Below are positions 23,380 to 31,809 of a stretch of 64,000 nt of DNA, one piece after another. Each line of letters opens with the position of its first letter. The stretch's first letter is position 1. The stretch is from Leifsonia shinshuensis (GTDB lineage: Bacteria > Actinomycetota > Actinomycetes > Actinomycetales > Microbacteriaceae): assembly GCF_013410375.1 (NCBI RefSeq), contig NZ_JACCFL010000001.1:1984001-2048000 (forward strand). The letters run 5' to 3'. A program made the translations under genes and the position numbers. The notes under the pieces were generated by a model. It made no database searches. It was not told where the DNA came from and saw only the letters and a list, made by a program, of their open reading frames with translations.

Positions 23380-24263
23380 CCACCGCCGTCGCCCCGTCCG
23401 CCCTCCGCCAGCTCGTCCTCGCCTCCCGCCCGCTGAGCTGGATCAACACCGCGTTCCCCTTCGCCGCCGCCTCCCTGGTCGCCACGGGCCGCGTCGACGC
23501 CGTGCTCGTGGTCGGGACGCTGTACTTCCTGATCCCGTACAACCTGGCGATGTACGGGGTGAACGATGTCTTCGACTACGAGTCCGATCTGCGCAACCCG
23601 CGCAAGGGCGGCGCGGAGGGCGCGCTGCTCGACCGGGGGATGCACCGCCGCACCCTGATCGCGGCCGCGGCGACGAACGCGCCGTTCCTGGTGTTCCTCG
23701 TCGCGGTCGGCTCGCCGCTGTCCTGGCTGGTGCTGGCCGCGAGCGTCTTCGCCGTGCTGGCGTACTCGGTGAAGGGACTACGGTTCAAGGAGGTCCCGTT
23801 CCTCGACTCCGCGACCTCCAGCTTCCACTTCGTGAGCCCAGCGCTCTATGGGCTCGTCCTCGCCGGCGCGGTGTTCACGCCGGCGCTGTGGCTGCTCCTG
23901 CTCGCCTTCTTCCTCTGGGGCGTCGGCAGTCACGCCTTCGGCGCTGTGCAGGACGTCGAGCCCGACCGGGAGGCCGGCATCGCGTCGGTCGCCACCGTGC
24001 TCGGCGCGGCGCGGACGACGCGGCTCGCCGTCGTCGCCTGGGCCGCGGCCGGCGTCGCGATGCTGGGGACGGCGTGGCCCGGCCCGCTCGCGGCCGTGCT
24101 CGCCCTCCCGTACATCCTCACCGCCGCGCCGTACTGGTCGGTCCCGGACGAACGCGCGAGCGCCGCCAACCGGGGCTGGCGGCGCTTCCTCTGGATCAAC
24201 TACGCGTGCGGGTTCGTGGTGACCCTGCTGCTGATCGGCTACGCGCTGGGGTCGCCCCGCTAG
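23376..24263 (+). CDS. crtEb: CrtEb, lycopene elongase (UbiA prenyltransferase family)
   Basis: 295 aa, ATG 23376 in the crtYf stop (ATGA). It adds two C5 units to lycopene, giving the C50 skeleton. The Asp-rich prenyl-diphosphate motif is MYGVNDVFDYESD near residue 55, and a second is GAVQDVEPDREAG; eight or so membrane helices follow the UbiA pattern. It ends the crt operon. Its stop overlaps the convergent VOC gene by 3 bp, so there is no room for a separate terminator between them. Confidence 0.9.
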   Translation: MTTAVAPSALRQLVLASRPLSWINTAFPFAAASLVATGRVDAVLVVGTLYFLIPYNLAMYGVNDVFDYESDLRNPRKGGAEGALLDRGMHRRTLIAAAATNAPFLVFLVAVGSPLSWLVLAASVFAVLAYSVKGLRFKEVPFLDSATSSFHFVSPALYGLVLAGAVFTPALWLLLLAFFLWGVGSHAFGAVQDVEPDREAGIASVATVLGAARTTRLAVVAWAAAGVAMLGTAWPGPLAAVLALPYILTAAPYWSVPDERASAANRGWRRFLWINYACGFVVTLLLIGYALGSPR

Positions 24264-24643
24264 CGGTTCTGCGGCACCAGCTGCTGGAGGCTCCAGCCGT
24301 TGCCGTCGGGATCGGTGAAGAAGACGAACCGGCCCCAGGCCTGCTCGTCGACGCCCTGCGCCTCGATGCCGTTGCTGCGCAGGTGCTCGAGCGCGGCGTC
24401 CGCGTCGGGGATGACGATCTGCAGGCCCTTCATCGTGCCCGGCGCCATGTCGGTCAGCCCCTCGCCGAACGCGATCGAGCAGGCCGAGCCGGGAGGCGTC
24501 ACCTGCACGAACCGGAGCGTGTCGGAGACCCGCTGGTCGAAGTCCGCGTGCCAGCCGAGAGCGTCCACGTAGAACGCCTTGGCCCGGTCCACGTCGCTGA
24601 CGGGGACGATGATGAGCTCGATGCGCCAGTCGCTGATGGTCAT
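24260..24643 (-). CDS. VOC/glyoxalase superfamily protein
   Basis: 127 aa, ATG 24643. A single vicinal-oxygen-chelate unit pair: ELIIVPVSDVDRAKAFYVDALGW in the first half and FFTDPDGNGWSLQQL in the second. No catalytic residues of a specific enzyme can be assigned; such small proteins include glyoxalase-like, extradiol-like and resistance types. It is monocistronic and converges on crtEb. Confidence 0.8.
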   Translation of the reverse strand: MTISDWRIELIIVPVSDVDRAKAFYVDALGWHADFDQRVSDTLRFVQVTPPGSACSIAFGEGLTDMAPGTMKGLQIVIPDADAALEHLRSNGIEAQGVDEQAWGRFVFFTDPDGNGWSLQQLVPQNR

Positions 24644-24755
24644 GATTCCTGCCCTTCCGGTTGGTGTGATCCCAGGCTAATTCGGCATGCGGTCAGATTC
24701 CGTCCGCAATCGAAATCGAGCGAATCCACGGATCCGCCCGCTACTCTCGTGAACC

Positions 24756-25703
24756 ATGAGTGACAGTCCCGCCGCGCCGAGCGCCTACGAGGTCCTCGGC
24801 GTCAGCGCGACCGTCAGCCAGGAGGAGTTGCGCCGCGCCTACCGCCGGCTCGCCCGCCTCACGCACCCCGACACCGGAGGCACCGCCGCCGCGTTCCAGG
24901 CCGTGCAGAACGCCTGGGAGCAGGTCGGCGACCCGGAGGACCGCGCTCGCTACGACCGCGGCGAGAGCCTCGTCATGGACGCCGTCTCCGGCGAGTCCGG
25001 CCACGGCGGCTTCAGCGCGACCGTGCACCCCACCCGGTCGACCGCGCGCGGGGCGACGGTGCGCGCCCGCAGCTACGGGCACCCGGGCGGCCGCGCGCGC
25101 GAGCGCTTCCTGAAGCTGATGCGCGAGTGGATGGGCCGCGGCACCGACCACGCCGACCCCTACGACCCCGCGCTGGTGCGCTCGGCGCCGCGCGAGATCC
25201 GGATGCTCCTGGCGGAGGCGCTCGCCGAGGAGGCGACGGCCCGCGCGGTCTCCGGCCTCGGCATCGGCTTCACGATCTGGAACGACGTGGCCGTGCACCC
25301 GGCGACCGACGCCAAGCTCGACCACATCGTCCTCGGCCCGGCCGGCCTGTTCGCGATCCGCTCCGCCGACTGGGGGAGCGAGGTCAAGCTGGCGAAGGGC
25401 GAGCTGGTCGGTCCCGCCATCGGCCGCGACGAGGAGCCGTTCCACGAGCTGTACAACGCGGCGAAGAGCTTCGGCCGCCAGGCGGGCGTCCGCTTCACCG
25501 GCCTGATCGTGGTCGTCCCGGACGACGCCCTTGCGGTGCCGCTGGATGTCGTCCAGCGCGGCCGGCTGTCCGGCGCGACCGTGGTCCGCCGCTCGCTGCT
25601 GCCGAAGATCCTCCGCGACGGCGCCGACGCCGCAGGCCGCGCGAGCGTCGACCGCGCCTTCGAGCTGCGGCCGCGGCTGCAGGAGGCGGTGCGGTTCGTC
25701 TAG
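24756..25703 (+). CDS. DnaJ-domain / degenerate NERD-domain fusion protein
   Basis: 315 aa, ATG 24756. Residues 10-68 are a J domain (SAYEVLGVSATVSQEELRRA, HPD at 37-39), so it should engage DnaK. Residues about 150-290 resemble the nuclease-related domain NERD: the KLDHIVLGPAGLFAI block (187 on) aligns with the usual E-(I/L)-DHVVV stretch. However the catalytic IETK that follows in active NERD proteins is IRSA here (R202, A204), so nuclease activity is unlikely. No zinc fingers or Gly/Phe linker of true DnaJ are present. Role unknown. Confidence 0.78.
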   Translation: MSDSPAAPSAYEVLGVSATVSQEELRRAYRRLARLTHPDTGGTAAAFQAVQNAWEQVGDPEDRARYDRGESLVMDAVSGESGHGGFSATVHPTRSTARGATVRARSYGHPGGRARERFLKLMREWMGRGTDHADPYDPALVRSAPREIRMLLAEALAEEATARAVSGLGIGFTIWNDVAVHPATDAKLDHIVLGPAGLFAIRSADWGSEVKLAKGELVGPAIGRDEEPFHELYNAAKSFGRQAGVRFTGLIVVVPDDALAVPLDVVQRGRLSGATVVRRSLLPKILRDGADAAGRASVDRAFELRPRLQEAVRFV

Positions 25704-25727
25704 ACGCCGCCCGCGTCCGGGAGCAGA

Positions 25728-26126
25728 GTGGCCTTCATGGTCAACGCAATCGACATCTTCAGCGGCTTCAGCGTGAACGACATCGACGCCGCCCGGGACT
25801 TCTACCGCGACGCCCTCGGGCTGGACGTGACGGAGGGGCCGATGGGCAACCTCGACATCGCCCTGCCCGGCGGCGGCCACGTGTTCGTGTACCCGAAGCC
25901 GGACCACACCCCGGCGAGCTTCACCATCCTGAACCTCGCCGTGGACGACATCGACGCCGCCGTCGACGAGCTGAACGCCAAGGGCGTCGTCACGAAGATC
26001 TACGACGACGACGACCTGCACACCGACGAGAAGGGCATCGCCCGCGGGCGCGCCGCGAACCGCGGGCCGGACATCGCCTGGTTCCGCGACCCGGCGGGCA
26101 ACGTGATGTCGGTGCTGGCGGGCTGA
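25728..26126 (+). CDS. VOC/glyoxalase superfamily protein
   Basis: 132 aa from GTG 25728, which has GGGAG four bases upstream; ATG 25737 (129 aa) is the alternative. Two beta-alpha-beta-beta-beta units are visible: IDIFSGFSVNDIDAARDFYRD, and WFRDPAGNVMSVLAG at the end. It is one of two VOC proteins within 2 kb and is not closely similar to the other. Function unknown. It converges on the DUF72 gene. Confidence 0.78.
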   Translation: MAFMVNAIDIFSGFSVNDIDAARDFYRDALGLDVTEGPMGNLDIALPGGGHVFVYPKPDHTPASFTILNLAVDDIDAAVDELNAKGVVTKIYDDDDLHTDEKGIARGRAANRGPDIAWFRDPAGNVMSVLAG

Positions 26127-26136
26127 TCCGGCCGGC

Positions 26137-26946
26137 TCAGCGCAACCGCGCCAGCAACCCCATCGCGTCGTACGGCGCCCGCACCTTCAGGTCGTTGTCG
26201 AAGTACGCGTACACATCCAGCCCCTCCGCCAGCCGCTCCCGCAGCTCTCCGGCCCACCGGTCCAGCGCCTCGTCCGTGTACCCGCTCGCGTACAGCTCCT
26301 CGTCGCCGTGCAGCCGCACGTAGACGAAGTCCGCCGTCGTCTCGCGCAGCACCGGATAGCGCCCTGCGGTGTCGGCGAGCACCACCGCCACCCCGTGCGC
26401 GCGGCAGATGCGGGCGAAGGCGGGGTCGGTGAAGCTCGCGTGCCGGGCCTCCACCGCGTGCCGGAGCGGGCGGTCGTCGCTGCCGGAGTAGTCGGTCCGG
26501 TCGGACTCCAGGGTGGTCTCCGCGGCCAGGGAGCGCGCCTGTGCCGTCGTCACCGGCAACATCCCCAGGAACGCGTCCAGCGCCTCCGGGTCGAACTGCA
26601 GCGTCGGTGGGAGCTGCCACAGCAGCGGGCCGAGCTTCGGGCCGAGCGTCAGCACGCCCGACGCGAACAGGTTGGCGACGGCCGCCCGCGCGTTCTTCAG
26701 GCGGAGGATGTGGGTGATGTACCGGCCGCCCTTGACCGAGAACACGAAGTCGTCCGGCGTGCTCGCCGCCCAGGTGCGGTAGCTGGAGGGCTTCTGCAGC
26801 GCGTAGAAGCTGCCGTTCAGCTCGATCGAGTTCAGGCGCTCCGACGCGTACGCGAGCTCGGCGCGGTGCGGCAGGCCCTTCGGGTAGAACACTCCGCGCC
26901 ACGGCGCGTACGTCCACCCGGAGATCCCGACCCGCGCCACCGCCAT
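26137..26946 (-). CDS. DUF72 family protein (YecE-like)
   Basis: 269 aa, ATG 26946. The N-terminus VARVGISGWTYAPWRGVFYP and the inner SIELNGSFYALQ, FVFSVKGGRYITH, EARHASF and VYVRLHG blocks are those of the DUF72/YecE TIM-barrel family, whose biochemical role is not established. Its ATG overlaps the stop of the S4-domain gene by one base (TGATG), and that gene overlaps the LRV-repeat gene, making a three-gene coupled operon on the minus strand. Confidence 0.85.
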   Translation of the reverse strand: MAVARVGISGWTYAPWRGVFYPKGLPHRAELAYASERLNSIELNGSFYALQKPSSYRTWAASTPDDFVFSVKGGRYITHILRLKNARAAVANLFASGVLTLGPKLGPLLWQLPPTLQFDPEALDAFLGMLPVTTAQARSLAAETTLESDRTDYSGSDDRPLRHAVEARHASFTDPAFARICRAHGVAVVLADTAGRYPVLRETTADFVYVRLHGDEELYASGYTDEALDRWAGELRERLAEGLDVYAYFDNDLKVRAPYDAMGLLARLR

Positions 26947-27308
26947 CAGCGGCCCCTGAGCTGCTCGAGGAGACGCCGGTCGCGCTTGGTCGGGCGGCCG
27001 GAGCCGCGCTCGCGCGTGACGTCGGACGGCGTCTCGGCCTTCGGCGGTGGGGGAGGCGTGCGGTCCTCGAAGCACTCCGCCGCGACCGCCGCTCCGACGC
27101 GCTTCACGATCAGCTTGCGGGCGATGTAGATCTTCTCCGAGCCGCCGACGTAGGCGCGCACCTCGTCGCCGACCTTCACCTGCTGCGACGGCTTCGCCCG
27201 GTCGCCGTTGACCTTCAGATGGCCGGCCTTGCACGCGTCCGACGCCGCGGAGCGGGTCTTGTACAGCCGCACCGCCCACGCCCAGGCGTCGACGCGGACC
27301 CCGGTCAT
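26946..27308 (-). CDS. S4-domain RNA-binding protein, Hsp15-like
   Basis: 120 aa, ATG 27308. An S4 RNA-binding domain spans residues 1-60 (RVDAWAWAVRLYKTRSAASD, HLKVNGDRAKPSQQVKVGD). A Pro-rich and basic tail ends TKRDRRLLEQLRGR. By family it would bind structured RNA, probably ribosomal, as Hsp15 and RqcP do when rescuing stalled 50S subunits; that is family knowledge and not proven here. The gene overlaps both neighbours (ATGA upstream, TGATG downstream). Confidence 0.85.
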   Translation of the reverse strand: MTGVRVDAWAWAVRLYKTRSAASDACKAGHLKVNGDRAKPSQQVKVGDEVRAYVGGSEKIYIARKLIVKRVGAAVAAECFEDRTPPPPPKAETPSDVTRERGSGRPTKRDRRLLEQLRGR

Positions 27309-27802
27309 GGCCGGTGGGCGACCGCCGCGGTCACCGGCGCGCCGACACCCTCTGCGCCCTGCTCCTCGGCCAGCTGGGCCTTCCACTTCACGAGGCTGCG
27401 CACCGTGCGGCTGCGGTCCTTCGCGAGCTTCTCCATGACGTCGGCGGGGACGTAGTAGTTGACGGCCACCCAGCCGCGCACCGTCTCCGAGCGGTCGCTC
27501 GCGAGCGTCCGCAGGATGTCGCAGGGCGTCGCTTCGTTCTTGGCCACGCAGCCGCGGACGCCCTCGTCCGGGTCGCTCGCGAGCGCCAGGAAGAGGTCCT
27601 CCGGCGTGTTGTAGCTGGAGGCCACCGCCTCGCGGATCTTCGGGTTCGGGTCCGCCGCCAGCAGGCGGAGCCTGCGCAGCTTGCTCTCCGTGAACTCCGG
27701 CGCCGGGTGCAGCGCGGCGGCCTCCTCCGCGGTGAGCATCGCCGGGCTGTGCTCGCGCATGGCCTGACGCTGGGCGGGGGTGTTGAACCGGATGCACGAC
27801 AT
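27305..27802 (-). CDS. variant leucine-rich-repeat (LRV/HEAT-like) protein
   Basis: 165 aa from ATG 27802 (an ATG at 27859 would add 19 residues; its ribosome site is no better). Four units of about 24-27 residues repeat the pattern LA-x-DP/DR-x-x-x-VR-x-x-VA-x-N-x-x-(T/V)P-x-(D/E)-(L/I/V): LAADPNPKIREAVASSY, LASDPDEGVRGCVAKNEATP, LASDRSETVRGWVAVNY, then LAKDRSRTVRSLVKW. This matches LRV repeats, a solenoid used for binding proteins or nucleic acid. It is the first gene of the operon with the S4 and DUF72 proteins. Confidence 0.75.
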   Translation of the reverse strand: MSCIRFNTPAQRQAMREHSPAMLTAEEAAALHPAPEFTESKLRRLRLLAADPNPKIREAVASSYNTPEDLFLALASDPDEGVRGCVAKNEATPCDILRTLASDRSETVRGWVAVNYYVPADVMEKLAKDRSRTVRSLVKWKAQLAEEQGAEGVGAPVTAAVAHRP

Positions 27803-27904
27803 GCCTCCACGGTACGCGCTCGCACCGACCGTCGCGGGATGACGGACCGGAGGTTCCATCGAAAGATGGAAGCGCCTCCCAGCGCGCCGGGTTACCGTGG
27901 ATAC

Positions 27905-28402
27905 ATGGATTCACTGCTCCGACGGCTCGACCGGATCGCGGGCGGACGCCACGCCGGTTACACCGTCCCGGAGGAGGGGCGCGACCACCCGCGGACGCGC
28001 CGCGCGTTCGTCGTCATCGCCTGGCTGCTCGTGGCCGAGCTCGTCATCGGGACCACCGCCGTCGTCATCGCCCTGGTGCTCACGCTCGACGGCGCGGCCG
28101 TGCCGTTCGCGGTCTGGATGCGCTCCGTCGTCGTGCTCGGCATGACCGTCACGCTGTTCTACTTCGCATGGCGCGCGCAGAAGGGCTATTACTGGGCCTA
28201 CTCGCGCCTGCGGCTGTTCTCGAAGATCTTCCCGGTGGTCACCCTCGTGATCGCGGCGATCCCCGGCCTCTACCCGTTCTGGATGGTCACCGAGCAGATC
28301 GTGTTCAGCCTCATCCTGATCGGCGTGGCCGACTACCTCGACTCCGACCACATGCGGGAGGCCTTCCCGCGCCCGGCGCGCGCCGTCACGACCGCGCCGT
28401 GA
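27905..28402 (+). CDS. small integral membrane protein, unknown function
   Basis: 165 aa, ATG 27905. A basic N-terminus (RRLDRIAGGRHAGYTVP) is followed by four hydrophobic segments starting near AFVVIAWLLVAELVIGTTAV, then SVVVLGMTVTLFYFAW, KIFPVVTLVIAAIPGLY and IVFSLILIGVADYLDSDHM. I do not recognise a named family. It overlaps the convergent DUF1295 gene by 17 bp. Confidence 0.6.
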   Translation: MDSLLRRLDRIAGGRHAGYTVPEEGRDHPRTRRAFVVIAWLLVAELVIGTTAVVIALVLTLDGAAVPFAVWMRSVVVLGMTVTLFYFAWRAQKGYYWAYSRLRLFSKIFPVVTLVIAAIPGLYPFWMVTEQIVFSLILIGVADYLDSDHMREAFPRPARAVTTAP

Positions 28403-29222
28403 CCGCCTCCCCGCCGCGCCGCGGGAACCACGGCACGATCGGCGACGTGCGGCGCTGGTACTCGGCGTACTCCGGGTAGCGCGAGCGCGAGATGCTCTCG
28501 GTGAAGACCGTGGAGCCGATGAACAGCCCGGTCAGCAGCAGCGGCCCGAGCACGGTCCACTGCAGCAGCGACCCGGCGGCCACGCAGCCGAACAGGAACA
28601 CCACCCACCACTGCGCCTGCTCGCAGAAGAAATTCGGGTGCCGGGAGAACCGGAACAGCCCGGTCTGCAGGAAGCGCGGGCTCGGCTCGCGCCCCGCGGC
28701 GACCTCCGCGTTCTTCCAGCGGTGGAAGTCCCACTGCTGCTGATCCGCGACGGTCTCGCCGGTCAGGAAGAGCAGGAACAGCACGGCGCAGAGCACGTCG
28801 AGCCCGTTCAGCGGCGTCGGGTGCTGGTACGCCGTCCACGCCGGGAGGGCGATCAGCAGCAGCAGCACGTTCTGGTAGATCACGATGAAGAAGAGGTTGA
28901 AGACCGCGAACGCGCCCCGGCTCATCCGGCCGCGCAGCACCTCCCAGCGGTAGTCCTCCCCGCCCGGCGCGTAGCCGCCCTTGCGCGCGAAGTTGAAGGT
29001 GAGCCGCGCGCCCCACAGCGTCACGAGCCCGGCCATCAGGTCCAGCCGGGCGTCCTGCAGGCCGGCGGCCGCCGCGAACACCCACACGTAGACGACGGGC
29101 ACGATCGACCAGATCCGGTCGACCCACGAGTGCTCCCCGGTGACCAGCGACAGCACCCAGGTCGCGGCGCAGACGCCCGCGAGGATCCAGAGACACACGA
29201 AGAAGGGCTCCACGCCCCACAT
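28386..29222 (-). CDS. DUF1295 family membrane protein (steroid 5-alpha-reductase-like)
   Basis: 278 aa, ATG 29222, with seven or so helices. The family marks are WSIVPVVYVWVFA, RLTFNFARKGGY, EDYRWEVLR, QQQWDFHRWKN and, near the C-terminus, TGLFRFSRHPNFFCEQAQWW with TVFTESISRSRYPEYAEYQ. The HPN and Arg/Tyr motifs belong to the NADPH-binding region shared with steroid 5-alpha-reductases and isoprenylcysteine methyltransferases. The substrate in bacteria is unknown. Confidence 0.85.
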   Translation of the reverse strand: MWGVEPFFVCLWILAGVCAATWVLSLVTGEHSWVDRIWSIVPVVYVWVFAAAAGLQDARLDLMAGLVTLWGARLTFNFARKGGYAPGGEDYRWEVLRGRMSRGAFAVFNLFFIVIYQNVLLLLIALPAWTAYQHPTPLNGLDVLCAVLFLLFLTGETVADQQQWDFHRWKNAEVAAGREPSPRFLQTGLFRFSRHPNFFCEQAQWWVVFLFGCVAAGSLLQWTVLGPLLLTGLFIGSTVFTESISRSRYPEYAEYQRRTSPIVPWFPRRGGEAVTARS

Positions 29223-29276
29223 CCTAGGGTCGTGCGCCCCACTCGACGGGATGATCGCGGTCAGTAGAGTGGAATC

Positions 29277-29906
29277 GTGGATGGTGTCGGCGCGGTGAGC
29301 TCGCGCGTGTGGACGATCCCGAACGTCCTCAGCTTCTTCCGGCTGGCTCTGGTGCCGGTGTTCCTGGCGTTCGTGGTCACGGGGGAGGACGCGCTCGCGC
29401 TGCTGGTCCTCATCTTCTCCAGCGTCACCGACTTCCTCGACGGCTGGCTGGCCCGGCGGCTGAACCAGGTCTCCCGGCTCGGCCAGCTGCTCGACCCGGC
29501 GGCCGACCGGCTCTACATCTTCGCCGCCCTCGTCGGCCTCGCCTGGCGGGAGGTCATCCCGTGGTGGCTGGTCGCGGTGATCCTCGCCCGCGACGTCATG
29601 CTCGCCGTCCTCGGCGTGATCCTCGCCAACCACGGCTTCGGCCCGCTGCCCGTCCACCACCTCGGCAAGGTCGCCACCTTCTGCCTGTTCTGGGCGCTCC
29701 CGCTGCTCATGCTGGGCGAGGCGTACGCCCCGGTCGCGCCCTACTCGCTGCCGCTCGGCTGGGCGTTCGCGCTCTGGGGCGCGTTCCTCTACTGGTGGGC
29801 CGGCATCGTCTACATTCGGGAGACCGCGCGCGTCATCCGCCTTCCGGCCGATGACAGCGGGCCACATTCCGATAGGCTTGATCACGAGGAGGTTGACGGT
29901 GCCTGA
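29277..29906 (+). CDS. CDP-alcohol phosphatidyltransferase family protein (PgsA-like)
   Basis: 209 aa, GTG 29277. The full CDP-alcohol transferase signature D-x2-DG-x2-AR-x8-G-x3-D-x3-D is visible as TDFLDGWLARR followed by RLGQLLDPAADRL (residues about 47-77). Six membrane helices. It probably makes a phospholipid such as phosphatidylglycerol phosphate or cardiolipin from CDP-diacylglycerol. It overlaps garA by 8 bp. A PgsA-type gene also lies upstream of garA in mycobacteria, so the neighbourhood is conserved. Confidence 0.88.
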   Translation: MDGVGAVSSRVWTIPNVLSFFRLALVPVFLAFVVTGEDALALLVLIFSSVTDFLDGWLARRLNQVSRLGQLLDPAADRLYIFAALVGLAWREVIPWWLVAVILARDVMLAVLGVILANHGFGPLPVHHLGKVATFCLFWALPLLMLGEAYAPVAPYSLPLGWAFALWGAFLYWWAGIVYIRETARVIRLPADDSGPHSDRLDHEEVDGA

Positions 29907-30411
29907 CGAGAACTACCCTGCTTCTGCTGCTGACGACGACGGCCGCGACGCCGCGAACCCCCTGCGCGATGCCGCGACGGGGAACGAGGACACGACCGCG
30001 CGCTTCGGCGAGGAGTTCATCTCCAAGATGTTCCCCATGGACGGGGAGATCAGTCCCGAGGAGCAGGAGGCGATCGCGGCGCTGCCGTCCGGTTCCGCCC
30101 TGCTCATCGTGCGCCGCGGCCCCAACACCGGCGCGCGGTTCCTGCTGGACGCCGACGTCACGAGCGCCGGCCGCCACCCGAACGCGGACATCTTCCTCGA
30201 CGACGTGACCGTCTCGCGCCGGCACGCGGAGTTCACCCGCCGCGGCACGGCCTTCGAGGTCCGCGACCTGGGCTCCCTCAACGGCACGTACTACGACGGC
30301 GTCCGCATCGAGAGCGCCCTGCTCAGCGACTCGTCCGAGGTCCAGATCGGCAAGTTCCGGCTCACCTTCTACGCCTCGCGTCAAGATCTCGCCGCCGCGG
30401 CGAAGAACTAA
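29899..30411 (+). CDS. garA: FHA-domain signalling protein GarA/OdhI
   Basis: 170 aa, GTG 29899 with GAGGAGG seven bases upstream. The C-terminal two thirds are an FHA domain (TSAGRHPNADIFLDDVTVSR, then RHAEF and GSLNGTYYDG). Before it, EDTTARF (T32, T33) resembles the phosphorylated ETTS motif of GarA/OdhI. In mycobacteria and corynebacteria the unphosphorylated protein inhibits 2-oxoglutarate dehydrogenase and is switched by Ser/Thr kinases such as PknB and PknG. The same control of the TCA/glutamate branch point is likely here. The next gene is the FtsR-like regulator. Confidence 0.9.
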   Translation: MPDENYPASAADDDGRDAANPLRDAATGNEDTTARFGEEFISKMFPMDGEISPEEQEAIAALPSGSALLIVRRGPNTGARFLLDADVTSAGRHPNADIFLDDVTVSRRHAEFTRRGTAFEVRDLGSLNGTYYDGVRIESALLSDSSEVQIGKFRLTFYASRQDLAAAAKN

Positions 30412-30418
30412 CGAACCG

Positions 30419-31117
30419 GTGGCCCGGCAAGCAGCGAGGGCGCACACCGCCCCGCCCGCACTGCTCTCGATCGGCCAGGTGCTGGCGCGCCTGACCCCCG
30501 AGTTCCCGGACCTGTCGTCGTCCAAGCTGCGCTTCCTCGAGGAGCGCGGGCTCGTCACGCCGTCCCGCACGGCGTCGGGCTACCGCAAGTTCTCGCCCGC
30601 CGATGTCGAACGACTGCACACCGTGCTGGCGATGCAGCGGGACAACTACCTCCCGCTCAAGGTCATCAAGAAGTACCTCGCCGCTCTCGACGCGGGCGAG
30701 AACCCGCCGCTCCCGGGCGGTGCGCGGGAGGGATCGACGTCGATGCTCCCGGCCGGCCGCCGGTTCAAGCGCGACGAGCTGCTCCGCGAGGCGGGCGCGA
30801 CGCCCGAGCTCCTGCAGGAGGCCATCAGCGCGTCGCTGATCGTGCCGGCCGAGGTCTACGGCGAGGAGTCGCTGACGGTGCTCCGAGCGCTGGCCGAGCT
30901 GGCGCGCACCGGCATCGGGCCGCGCCACCTGCGGGGTTTCCGCGCGGCAGCGGAGCGCGAGATCGGGCTGATCGAGACCGCCCTGGTGCCCCTCGCGCGC
31001 CGCAAGGACGTGACGGCCGGGCCGCAGACCGCCGAGCTCGCCCGCGAGATCGCCGGACAGCTCGACGTGGTCCGCGGCAGCATCATCCGGGCGGCGCTGG
31101 CGCGCATCCAGCCCTGA
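30419..31117 (+). CDS. MerR-family regulator FtsR-like (Rv1828 type)
   Basis: 232 aa, GTG 30419, 7 bp after garA. An N-terminal MerR helix-turn-helix (SIGQVLARLTPEFPDLSSSK, LRFLEERGLVTPSRTASGYR, VERLHTVLAMQRDNYLPLKV) is followed by an effector-like domain. Position after garA and the long first loop fit the actinobacterial FtsR/Rv1828 group; FtsR of C. glutamicum activates ftsZ. The target here is not visible in the window. Confidence 0.85.
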   Translation: MARQAARAHTAPPALLSIGQVLARLTPEFPDLSSSKLRFLEERGLVTPSRTASGYRKFSPADVERLHTVLAMQRDNYLPLKVIKKYLAALDAGENPPLPGGAREGSTSMLPAGRRFKRDELLREAGATPELLQEAISASLIVPAEVYGEESLTVLRALAELARTGIGPRHLRGFRAAAEREIGLIETALVPLARRKDVTAGPQTAELAREIAGQLDVVRGSIIRAALARIQP

Positions 31118-31236
31118 CCGGCTCGACACGCCGAGGGCGTTTGCCGGATGTCGTTGCCCGGCGACCGGGGGATGGGTACCGTTGATGAAGCGCCTCATCA
31201 CGAAGCGCAGCATCCGTCAACCGAGGGGCAGTCATC

Positions 31237-31788
31237 ATGAGCGAACTGAGTCGTGACAGCGACGCCGCCCGGTACGACCTGGGGCTGCTGTTCACCGACG
31301 GCCTCCCCGAGATGGACGACGCCAACGGCTACCGCGGCGCCGTCGCGGCCCGCGCGGCCGGCATCTCCTACCGCCAGCTCGACTACTGGGCGCGCACCGG
31401 CCTCGTGGAGCCCACGGTCCGCGGCGCGGCCGGCTCCGGCTCGCAGCGCCTCTACGGCTTCCGCGACATCCTCGTCCTCAAGCTGGTCAAGCGCCTGCTC
31501 GACACCGGGATCTCGCTCCAGCAGATCCGCACCGCCGTCAACCAGCTCCGCGAGGCGGGCGTCAACGACCTGGCGCAGACCACGCTGATGAGCGACGGCG
31601 CGAGCGTCTACCTGTGCACCTCGAACGACGAGGTCATCGACCTGGTCAGCCGCGGCCAGGGCGTCTTCGGCATCGCCGTCGGCAAGGTCCTCCGCGAGGT
31701 CGAGTCCTCGCTGGTCGAGCTCGACACCGCCGGCGACGACCTCGACGAGCTCGCGGCCCGCCGCGCGGCCAAGTCCAAGGCCTCCTGA
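31237..31788 (+). CDS. MerR-family regulator (Rv1830 type)
   Basis: 183 aa, ATG 31237, 119 bp after the FtsR-like gene. The HTH is YRGAVAARAAGISYRQLDYW with ARTGLVEPTVRGAAGSGSQR and FRDILVLKLVKRLLDTGISL. The second half (SDGASVYLCTSNDEVIDLVSRG) is characteristic of the second MerR protein in the mycobacterial garA cluster (Rv1827-Rv1828-Rv1829-Rv1830). The bifunctional nuclease gene that separates the two MerR genes there is missing here. A 65-bp palindromic element follows its stop. Confidence 0.85.
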   Translation: MSELSRDSDAARYDLGLLFTDGLPEMDDANGYRGAVAARAAGISYRQLDYWARTGLVEPTVRGAAGSGSQRLYGFRDILVLKLVKRLLDTGISLQQIRTAVNQLREAGVNDLAQTTLMSDGASVYLCTSNDEVIDLVSRGQGVFGIAVGKVLREVESSLVELDTAGDDLDELAARRAAKSKAS

Positions 31789-31809
31789 CCCCGTACCACC
31801 CGCAACCAC

